A stretch of DNA of 6,923 bases from NCBI GenBank assembly GCA_947178245.1, contig CAMWXO010000078.1, forward strand, positions 1 through 6,923, given 5' to 3'. The notes beneath the pieces were generated by a model. The model worked only from the letters and a program-made list of their open reading frames with translations, searched no databases and was not told where the DNA came from. Shown in pieces: positions 1 to 6,923 of this stretch. A program made the position numbers and the translations under genes. Positions within the stretch are counted from its first letter, which is position 1; every line of letters begins with the position of its first letter. The DNA is from an uncultured Porphyromonadaceae bacterium. Its GTDB lineage: Bacteria; Bacteroidota; Bacteroidia; Bacteroidales; Muribaculaceae.

Positions 1-1
1 C

Positions 2-820
2 TCCACGGGCCTGCCTACCAAGACCGAGCAGACCGACCTGATGCAGGCCCTCTACGGCCGCAACGGAGAGTCGCCCGTGTGCGTGCTGGCGGCGGCGAGC
101 CCCACTGATTGCTTCACCATGGCATTCGAGGCCGCGCGCATCGCGCTCGAACACGTAACCCCAGTGATATTGCTCACGGACGCCTTCATCGCCAACGGTT
201 CAAGCGCATGGCGGGTGCCCGAGGAGAAGGATTTCCCCGAGATCAAGCCCCCGTTTGTAAGCAAGGAGATGATCGAAAGCGGCTGGACTCCCTACATGCG
301 CGACCCGGAGACGCTCGCCCGCTATCTGGCAATCCCCGGCACGGAGGGCGCCATGCACCGCGTGGGCGGCCTGGAGAAGGACGCCGTCACAAGCGTGATC
401 TCTACCGACGGCGCCAACCATGAGAAGATGGTGAAGACACGCCTCCGCAAGGTTCAGAACATCGCCGCCGACATACCCCTGCTCCAGATTCAGGGCGACC
501 CGCAAGCCGACACGCTCCTCATAGGATGGGGCGGCACATACGGGCACCTCCTCACGGCCACCGAGCAGCTTTGCGAAGAGGGCACGCCCGTGGCTCTGGC
601 CCACTTCCGCTACATCAATCCCCTCCCCGCCAACGCGCTGGAGGAAATCAGGAAATACCGCAACGTGATAGTGGCCGAGCTCAACACCGGCATGTTTGCC
701 GACTATCTGCAGCAGAAACTTCCGGCCGTCGACATCAAGCGCATCAACAAGATCGAGGGTCAGCCCTTCATGGTGTCGGAAATCGTAGACGGAGTAAAGC
801 AACACATCAATAATCACTAA
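2..820 (+). CDS. korA: 2-oxoglutarate:ferredoxin oxidoreductase, alpha subunit (C-terminal part)
   Basis: This is the last 272 residues of a KorA-type subunit. The frame is open back to base 2, and the residues before the first internal ATG (position 41) read STGLPTKTEQTDLMQ, a family signature, so that ATG is not the true start; the gene begins outside the window. With KorB, the enzyme interconverts 2-oxoglutarate + CoA and succinyl-CoA + CO2 using ferredoxin in the cytoplasm. After the signature comes the end of the pyrimidine-binding domain, including LLTDAFIANGSSAW (about residues 54-67 of the visible part). The C-terminal domain follows, with LLIGWGGTYGHLLTA and HFRYINPLP, resembling the transketolase C-terminal fold. 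The stop at 818-820 is 18 bases before korB, so the two are probably co-transcribed. In this family the alpha subunit usually also carries a fused gamma domain at the N-terminus, which cannot be seen here. A related 2-oxoacid specificity is possible but less likely. Confidence 0.93.
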   Translation, partial: STGLPTKTEQTDLMQALYGRNGESPVCVLAAASPTDCFTMAFEAARIALEHVTPVILLTDAFIANGSSAWRVPEEKDFPEIKPPFVSKEMIESGWTPYMRDPETLARYLAIPGTEGAMHRVGGLEKDAVTSVISTDGANHEKMVKTRLRKVQNIAADIPLLQIQGDPQADTLLIGWGGTYGHLLTATEQLCEEGTPVALAHFRYINPLPANALEEIRKYRNVIVAELNTGMFADYLQQKLPAVDIKRINKIEGQPFMVSEIVDGVKQHINNH

Positions 821-838
821 AGCCCGCGACATCAATAT

Positions 839-1861
839 ATGGAAACGAACAAGTGCCAATTCGCCCCCGGCGACTACAAGAACGGCGCAAGCGTGCGCTG
901 GTGTCCCGGCTGCGGCGACCACGCCATCCTCAACACCCTCCACAAGGCCATGGCCCGTCTGGGCGTGGCCCCGAAAGACACCGTTGTGGTGTCGGGCATA
1001 GGATGCTCATCGCGCCTTCCTTATTATATGAACACCTACGGCATGCACACCATCCACGGGCGAGCAGCCGCCATAGCCACCGGAGTGAAGACCTCGCGTC
1101 CCGACCTCACGGTGTGGCAGATATCGGGCGACGGCGACGGCCTCGCCATCGGCGGCAACCACTTCATCCACGCCGTGCGCCGCAACGTGGACATCAACAT
1201 GCTGCTCCTTAATAATAAGATCTACGGCCTCACCAAAGGGCAATACAGCCCGACATCGGCCCGAGGCTCAGTCACCAAGTCAAGCCCCTACGGCACCACC
1301 GAAGACCCCTTCATCCCTGCCGAGCTATGCTTCGGAGCACGCGGCAACTTCTTCGCCCGCTCATTCGACGTAGGGCTCGACATCAGCGTAGACGTGATGG
1401 AAGCAGCCGCACGCCATAAAGGAGCATCCGTAGTGGAGATACTGCAGAACTGCGTGATATTCAACAACGGCATCCACGCCAACATCGTGGACAAGGAGGT
1501 GCGCGACGACCACACCATCTATCTGCGCCACGGCGAGAAAATGCTCTTCGGGAAAGAACTTCAGAAGGGACTCGTGCAAGACGGCTTCAGCATCAAGGCC
1601 GTCACCATAGGCGAAGACGGCTACACTATCGACGACGTGCTGGTGCATGACGCGCACTGCGAGAGCAACTTCCTGCATCAGCAGCTCGCCATGATGGATG
1701 GCATCACCCTTCCGCTCGCCCTCGGAGTGATACGCGACTTCCAGGCACCCTCCTACGAGGCCGAGGTCGAAGCCCAGGTGAAGGAGGTGAAAGCCCGCAA
1801 GAATTTCTCATCTCTGCGCGATATGGTGCTTTCCACTCAGGAAACGTGGAAAGTAGATTAA
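839..1861 (+). CDS. korB: 2-oxoglutarate:ferredoxin oxidoreductase, beta subunit (TPP and Fe-S)
   Basis: A complete 340-residue beta subunit, which binds thiamine diphosphate and one [4Fe-4S] cluster and partners KorA. The sequence shows WCPGCGDH at 21-28, IGCSSR at 54-59, HGRAAAIATG at 73-82, the TPP/Mg motif GDGDGLAIGGNH at 97-108 with the paired asparagines 125-126, and TKGQYSPTS at 132-140. The four cysteines expected to hold the cluster are C22, C25, C56 and C205 (in ILQNC); their spacing matches characterised archaeal and bacterial 2-oxoacid:ferredoxin oxidoreductases. Residues from about 230 on form a C-terminal tail beyond the minimal TPP domain, usual in larger KorB proteins. The ATG at 839 is 18 bases after korA and gives a natural N-terminus; no Shine-Dalgarno is seen, as is normal in Bacteroidota. 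The cluster and TPP motifs are intact, so the enzyme should be active. Confidence 0.96.
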   Translation: METNKCQFAPGDYKNGASVRWCPGCGDHAILNTLHKAMARLGVAPKDTVVVSGIGCSSRLPYYMNTYGMHTIHGRAAAIATGVKTSRPDLTVWQISGDGDGLAIGGNHFIHAVRRNVDINMLLLNNKIYGLTKGQYSPTSARGSVTKSSPYGTTEDPFIPAELCFGARGNFFARSFDVGLDISVDVMEAAARHKGASVVEILQNCVIFNNGIHANIVDKEVRDDHTIYLRHGEKMLFGKELQKGLVQDGFSIKAVTIGEDGYTIDDVLVHDAHCESNFLHQQLAMMDGITLPLALGVIRDFQAPSYEAEVEAQVKEVKARKNFSSLRDMVLSTQETWKVD

Positions 1862-1876
1862 AAAAAGCCCGGAAAT

Positions 1877-1955
1877 ACCATATTTGGCGAAAAAAATGGT
1901 GAAAAGACCCATATTTTTTGCACAGACATTAAAAAGTTGTGCAAAAATCGCCAAA
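1877..1955. repeat. Nested inverted repeats between korB and acpP
   Basis: Within the AT-rich spacer there are three inverted repeats. The outer arms are TTTGGCGA (1883-1890) and TCGCCAAA (1948-1955), 8 of 8 bases complementary. Inside lies TTTTTGCACA (1915-1924) and TGTGCAAAAA (1938-1947), 10 of 10, with a 13-base loop; its right arm directly abuts the right outer arm. A weaker ATGG (1896-1899) / CCAT (1909-1912) pair sits in the remaining gap, and ACCAT (1877-1881) could compete for the same bases by pairing with ATGGT (1896-1900). As RNA this could form a closed multi-branch fold in the korB 3' untranslated region. As DNA it could be a protein-binding region just upstream of the acpP promoter. 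It is not a standard intrinsic terminator, because A residues, not T, follow the right arm. Function is unknown; some pairing in A/T-rich DNA is expected by chance. Confidence 0.4.
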
Positions 1956-1958
1956 AAA

Positions 1959-1990
1959 TTTCGGTATGTCAAATTTTTATATTAGTTTTG
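1959..1990 (+). promoter_or_regulatory. Candidate Bacteroides-type promoter for acpP-fabF
   Basis: TAGTTTTG at 1983-1990 matches the Bacteroidetes -7 box TAnnTTTG exactly. TTTC at 1959-1962, 20 bp upstream, is a one-mismatch version of the -33 TTTG box. Transcription would begin around 1995-2000, giving an A-rich leader of roughly 50 bases before the acpP ATG at 2047 with no Shine-Dalgarno sequence. A/T tracts upstream could assist the polymerase. The match and position are seen in the sequence; activity is inferred. Confidence 0.65.
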
Positions 1991-2046
1991 CACCCGGAAA
2001 CAAAAAAAACCACAATAATAATTTCTAACTCAAAACTATCAAGATT

Positions 2047-2280
2047 ATGTCTGATATCGAAAACAGAGTAAAGACAATCATCGTCGAGAAGCTGACCGTC
2101 GATGAGAACGAAGTGACTCCCGAAGCAGGCTTCAGCACCGATCTGGGTGCAGACTCCCTCGACACCGTAGAACTCATCATGGAATTCGAGAAAGAATTCG
2201 GCATCACCATTCCCGACGAAGACGCAGAGAAGATCGCTACCGTTGGCGACGCCATCGAGTATATCCAGGCTCACGTATAA
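2047..2280 (+). CDS. acpP: Acyl carrier protein
   Basis: A 77-residue acidic protein, the usual length of bacterial type II acyl carrier proteins. It carries growing acyl chains as thioesters on a phosphopantetheine arm and shuttles them between the soluble fatty-acid synthase enzymes in the cytoplasm. The attachment serine is Ser37 in the LGADSLDTVEL motif, at the start of helix II; the following acidic helix (ELIMEFEKEFG) is the standard docking surface for partner enzymes. The C-terminal IATVGDAIEYI completes the four-helix bundle. It is the first gene of a probable two-gene unit with fabF, 89 bp downstream, and a good -7 box lies 56 bp upstream of the ATG. The start gives the canonical N-terminus MSDIENRVK. 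Pairing with fabF supports a role in primary fatty-acid synthesis rather than a specialised carrier role. Confidence 0.97.
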   Translation: MSDIENRVKTIIVEKLTVDENEVTPEAGFSTDLGADSLDTVELIMEFEKEFGITIPDEDAEKIATVGDAIEYIQAHV

Positions 2281-2296
2281 TCAGAACAGCACATTC

Positions 2297-2350
2297 TCTC
2301 AAGATCAGCGGTTTCTCCCTCCCTGCGGAGTGGAGAAACCCATCTTGAGA
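2297..2350 (+). promoter_or_regulatory. Long three-tier hairpin between acpP and fabF
   Basis: The 89-bp spacer folds into one long stem. The base is TCTCAAGAT (2297-2305) with ATCTTGAGA (2342-2350), 9 of 9. After a small internal loop comes GGTTTCTCC (2310-2318) with GGAGAAACC (2332-2340), 9 of 9. The top is CTCC (2319-2322) with GGAG (2327-2330) around a CTGC loop. That is 22 base pairs in 54 bases, far beyond chance. The tract after it (CTCTCTATTTTGG) is only weakly T-rich, so it is at best a leaky terminator. It ends 19 bases before the fabF ATG and does not cover it. Likely roles (inference) are partial termination, an RNase processing site, or a 3' stabiliser that lets acpP be made in excess of fabF. 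Confidence 0.75.
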
Positions 2351-2369
2351 CTCTCTATTTTGGAAAAAC

Positions 2370-3632
2370 ATGGAATTAAAAAGAGTTGTAATCACGGGCC
2401 TCGGAGCCCTCACTCCCATCGGCAACGACGTTGCGACCGCTTGGGAAAACGCCAAGAAAGGTGTCAGCGGAGCTGGCCCCATCACCCATTTTGACGCATC
2501 CCTCTTCAAGACTCAGTTTGCATGCGAAGTGAAGGATTTCGACGCTGACCAGCATTTCGACCGCAAGAAAGCCCGCCAGCTCGACCTCTATGCCAAATAT
2601 GCTCTTGTGGCTGCCGACGAAGCCATCAAGGATGCAGGGCTTGAAGACGAGAACATTGACAAAAACCGCGTAGGCGTGATTTTCGCAGCAGGTATCGGCG
2701 GCCTCCACACCTTTGAGGAGGAAGCAGGCTACTACGCCATTAACGCCGACAAGGGCCCGAAATACAATCCCTTCTTTATTCCCAAAATGATCGCCGACAT
2801 CGGTGCCGGCCATATCTCGATCGAGCATGGCTTCCGCGGCCCCAACTTCGCCACAGTGTCGGCTTGCGCATCATCAAACAACGCGCTGATCGACGCCTTC
2901 AACTACATCCGCCTCGGCATGGCAGACGCCATCGTGGCCGGTGGCGCCGAGGCTGCCGTATATCCGGCAGGCGTAGGCGGCTTCAACTCGATGAAGGCCC
3001 TCTCCACCCGCAACGACGAGCCCACCAAGGCATCACGCCCCATGAGCGGCTCGCGCGACGGATTCGTGATTGGAGAAGGAGCGGCTGCCCTCGTGCTTGA
3101 AGAACTCGAGCACGCCAAGGCCCGCGGCGCCAAGATTTATGCCGAAGTGGCAGGCGGAGGCCTCAGCGCCGACGCATATCACATCACAGCCACCCATCCC
3201 GAAGGTCTCGGTGCTGTGCTCGTGATGGAAAACGCCCTGCGCGATGCCGGCATGAAGCCTGAAGACATCGATTATATCAACCTTCACGGCACCTCCACCC
3301 CCGTAGGCGACATCTCGGAAGCGAAAGCCATCAAGAAAGTCTTCGGCGATCACGCCTACAAGCTCAACCTGAGCTCAACCAAGTCAATGACCGGCCACCT
3401 TCTCGGCGCAGCAGGCGCGCTGGAGGCTGTGCTCACCACAAAAGCCGTCACCGACAACATCGTGCCGCCCACCATCAACCATGAGGAAGGCGACAACGAC
3501 CCCGAGATCGACTACGACATGAACTGGACCTTCAACAAGGCACAGAAGCGCGAGATCAACGCCGCCCTCTCCAATACATTCGGCTTCGGCGGCCACAACG
3601 CGGCGCTCATCATCAAGAAATACAAGGGCTGA
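2370..3632 (+). CDS. fabF: Beta-ketoacyl-ACP synthase II
   Basis: A complete 420-residue condensing enzyme, close to the usual FabF length of about 412. It extends acyl chains by Claisen condensation of acyl-enzyme with malonyl-ACP, releasing CO2, in the cytoplasm. The catalytic triad is visible: nucleophile Cys166 in TVSACASSNNA, His306 in NLHGTSTPVGD and His343 in KSMTGHLLGAAGAL, with Lys338 in the same motif. NTFGFGGHN at 402-410 holds the gatekeeper Phe of this family. The N-terminus RVVITGLGALTPIGN is the standard first strand of the thiolase fold, supporting the ATG at 2370. One oddity is RPMSGSRDGF at 223-232, where many FabF proteins have RPFDxxRDGF; this may be lineage-typical. It is probably co-transcribed with acpP through the intergenic hairpin, and transcription ends at the terminator at 3664-3702. 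FabB is a less likely alternative, given the length and motifs. Confidence 0.96.
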   Translation: MELKRVVITGLGALTPIGNDVATAWENAKKGVSGAGPITHFDASLFKTQFACEVKDFDADQHFDRKKARQLDLYAKYALVAADEAIKDAGLEDENIDKNRVGVIFAAGIGGLHTFEEEAGYYAINADKGPKYNPFFIPKMIADIGAGHISIEHGFRGPNFATVSACASSNNALIDAFNYIRLGMADAIVAGGAEAAVYPAGVGGFNSMKALSTRNDEPTKASRPMSGSRDGFVIGEGAAALVLEELEHAKARGAKIYAEVAGGGLSADAYHITATHPEGLGAVLVMENALRDAGMKPEDIDYINLHGTSTPVGDISEAKAIKKVFGDHAYKLNLSSTKSMTGHLLGAAGALEAVLTTKAVTDNIVPPTINHEEGDNDPEIDYDMNWTFNKAQKREINAALSNTFGFGGHNAALIIKKYKG

Positions 3633-3663
3633 CCTGCGGGCCGGACACCTTGAGCAGGATTTA

Positions 3664-3702
3664 TGCGGATTGCCCCGTGCGGGCGATCCGCAATTTTTCT
3701 TT
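3664..3702 (+). terminator. Rho-independent terminator after fabF
   Basis: TGCGGATTGCCC (3664-3675) pairs with GGGCGATCCGCA (3681-3692): 12 pairs including one G-U, with a five-base CGTGC loop. The run AATTTTTCTTT follows. This is a classic intrinsic terminator 32 bases after the fabF stop, and it separates the fatty-acid unit from the fumarate reductase operon. Confidence 0.92.
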
Positions 3703-3722
3703 CCAAAAAAATGCCGAAATTC

Positions 3723-3753
3723 TTTGTAGATTCCTTAATTTATTCTAATTTTG
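3723..3753 (+). promoter_or_regulatory. Consensus Bacteroidetes promoter of the frd operon
   Basis: TTTG at 3723-3726, a 19-bp gap, and TAATTTTG at 3746-3753 match the Bacteroides -33/-7 consensus at every defined base. Transcription should begin around 3758-3765, giving a leader of about 75-80 bases before the frdC ATG at 3838. The leader is very A/T-rich (for example AACAATAACAACCAAC) and lacks a Shine-Dalgarno sequence, typical of the phylum. A small palindrome GCATA (3753-3757) / TATGC (3761-3765) straddles the likely start site; whether it matters is unknown. Confidence 0.85.
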
Positions 3754-3837
3754 CATAATATATGCACCGCTCCCTCCTTATGCTATTTGAAAATTATAGA
3801 ATTAACAATAACAACCAACTAAATTACAACTGACGTT

Positions 3838-4815
3838 ATGTGGTTAACATGCTCATCTGTAGGACGTAAGTTCATCATGGCCCTCACGGGCGCATGTCTC
3901 GTCCTATTCTTAACATTCCACTGCGTGATGAATGCCGTCTGTATCGTCTGGCCCGCAGCCTACAATTCGATCTGCGAGTTCCTGGGAGCAAACTGGTATG
4001 CACTCATCGCATCGGCAGGCCTGGCAGTGCTCTTCATCCTGCACATCTGCTATGCCGTGTGGCTAACAATCCAAAACCGTAAGGCACGCGGCGAGATCCG
4101 CTACTCCATCGAGCGCCGTCCGGCCGGAGTGGAATGGTCGTCGCAAAACATGCTCATCCTGGGCTTCGTGGTGCTCGCGTTTCTCGTGGTTCACCTCATC
4201 CAGTTCTGGGCAAAGATGCAGTGGGTCGAGATCATCGGCAACCACGGCACCATCCCTGCCGTAGCAGGCACCCTCTTCATTCAGGAGGCCTTCTCGCAGT
4301 TCTGGACAATCATCGTCTACATCATCGCCTTCATCGCACTCTGGTTCCACCTGCAGCACGGTTTCTGGTCGATGTTCCAGTCAGTGGGTTGGGACAACAC
4401 CACCTGGATTCCCCGCCTCAAGTGCATCGGCAACTGGTGGGTATCGATCGTGATCGCCCTCTTCGTGGCCCAGGCCATCGTCTTCACGGTGCGCGCCCAT
4501 GAGAACCACTACAAGACCGATCCCGCGCTCCGCGCCCAGTACAAGGCTATGCTCGCCCCCGCTTTCGCCGACGCTTTCGGCCCTGACGCAGCTCAGGCCG
4601 TGGAAGCAGCTCCCTACGATCAGATCTCGGCACAGATCCGCCAGATGGAGATGCAGTTCAACTCAGATCAGGCACGCGCCTACAACGAGAACAACCCCAA
4701 ATTCGAGGCTCAGGTTCACGCCCTCGAGAGCGCTGTGAAACTCTTCGACTATCTTGAGGAAGGCACTGACAAAGACGCTGAATCAGACCCCATGATGATG
4801 GTTCAACCCCAATAA
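3838..4815 (+). CDS. frdC: Fumarate reductase/succinate dehydrogenase cytochrome b subunit with long C-terminal tail
   Basis: Membrane anchor of a type-B quinol:fumarate reductase / succinate dehydrogenase, exchanging electrons between menaquinone and the FrdAB head through two b haems. Five membrane helices lie at about 11-36, 56-78, 104-126, 152-178 and 199-219. Likely haem ligands are His28, His69, His119 and His171 (His174 as alternative), spaced as in the Bacillus and Wolinella proteins. The basic loop at 80-94 is on the cytoplasmic side by the positive-inside rule, which places the C-terminus in the periplasm. The conserved core ends near residue 221, about the whole length of the usual Bacteroides protein (about 225-230). 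A further 104 residues follow, with 18 acidic and 8 basic side chains, apparently helical, ending MMMVQPQ. The frame is uninterrupted and the stop is 12 bases before frdA, so the tail is not an obvious frameshift artefact. It could equally be named sdhC. Confidence 0.93.
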   Translation: MWLTCSSVGRKFIMALTGACLVLFLTFHCVMNAVCIVWPAAYNSICEFLGANWYALIASAGLAVLFILHICYAVWLTIQNRKARGEIRYSIERRPAGVEWSSQNMLILGFVVLAFLVVHLIQFWAKMQWVEIIGNHGTIPAVAGTLFIQEAFSQFWTIIVYIIAFIALWFHLQHGFWSMFQSVGWDNTTWIPRLKCIGNWWVSIVIALFVAQAIVFTVRAHENHYKTDPALRAQYKAMLAPAFADAFGPDAAQAVEAAPYDQISAQIRQMEMQFNSDQARAYNENNPKFEAQVHALESAVKLFDYLEEGTDKDAESDPMMMVQPQ

Positions 4816-4827
4816 TCCCTACGCGAT

Positions 4828-6843
<2,016 letters not shown>

Positions 6844-6870
6844 ACCCACCCGAAAAACTGAAATCAGACA

Positions 6871-6923
6871 ATGGAAGAAAATGTAATGAAAGTCAACCTC
6901 CGCGTTTGGCGTCAGGCTAATGC
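6871..6923 (+). CDS. frdB: Fumarate reductase/succinate dehydrogenase iron-sulfur subunit (N-terminal fragment)
   Basis: The first 17 complete codons of a gene that runs off the window. They read MEENVMKVNLRVWRQAN; the NLRVWRQ stretch is like the first beta strand of the N-terminal [2Fe-2S] ferredoxin domain of Bacteroidota FrdB/SdhB. The ATG at 6871 follows frdA by 27 bases, and a second in-frame ATG lies at 6886. The expected product is the subunit carrying electrons through [2Fe-2S], [4Fe-4S] and [3Fe-4S] clusters between the haem subunit and the flavin. The call rests mainly on gene order and this short match, because no cluster-binding cysteine falls inside the window. Confidence 0.85.
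   Translation, partial: MEENVMKVNLRVWRQAN

Noticed and set aside
200..943. A 247-codon open frame on the minus strand over korA and the start of korB
   Set aside because: It lies opposite a well-supported gene and crosses the korA-korB junction; its product is low-complexity and matches no family I recognise. It is a by-product of the GC-rich codon use of the + strand.
1915..1947. The 10-bp inverted repeat after korB as a rho-independent terminator
   Set aside because: On the + strand the T run precedes the stem and the A run follows it, the wrong order for intrinsic termination. Reading the minus strand gives the same order.
2237..2509. Short frames on both strands covering the acpP-fabF spacer
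   Set aside because: They run into the conserved acpP and fabF genes, and the spacer itself is explained by a long hairpin. The products resemble no known protein.

Overview
This is core-metabolism DNA from a member of the Bacteroidota, most likely order Bacteroidales. The lineage call rests on three things. Both candidate promoters have the Bacteroides-type layout (TTTG-like box, 19-20 bp, TAnnTTTG). No gene start has a convincing Shine-Dalgarno sequence, and leaders are A-rich. The protein sequences look like Bacteroidales versions of their families. GC-rich genes with AT-rich spacers would fit a Muribaculaceae-like gut bacterium, but the family is inference. All genes are on the + strand and look intact, apart from the two cut by the window edges.

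Layout. Positions 2-1861 hold the end of korA and all of korB, the two subunits of 2-oxoglutarate:ferredoxin oxidoreductase. A 185-bp AT-rich spacer follows (1862-2046) with nested inverted repeats and then a candidate promoter. Positions 2047-3632 hold acpP and fabF (acyl carrier protein and beta-ketoacyl-ACP synthase II), separated by 89 bp that contain a long three-tier hairpin. The 205-bp spacer 3633-3837 has a strong intrinsic terminator for acpP-fabF, then a textbook Bacteroidetes promoter. From 3838 to the window end is the fumarate reductase / succinate dehydrogenase operon: di-haem cytochrome b subunit, flavoprotein subunit, and the first 53 bases of the iron-sulfur subunit.

How they fit together. 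In anaerobic Bacteroidales, fumarate reductase ends the reductive branch that makes succinate, passing electrons from menaquinol to fumarate. KorAB links succinyl-CoA and 2-oxoglutarate using ferredoxin. AcpP and FabF carry out fatty-acid elongation. The three units look separately transcribed, and no direct link between fatty-acid synthesis and the other two is evident.

I see no defence system, mobile element, CRISPR array, tRNA or rRNA, and no undescribed multi-gene system. The points most worth a second look are an acidic tail of about 104 residues on the cytochrome b subunit, predicted to be periplasmic; the hairpin between acpP and fabF; and the nested inverted repeats after korB.
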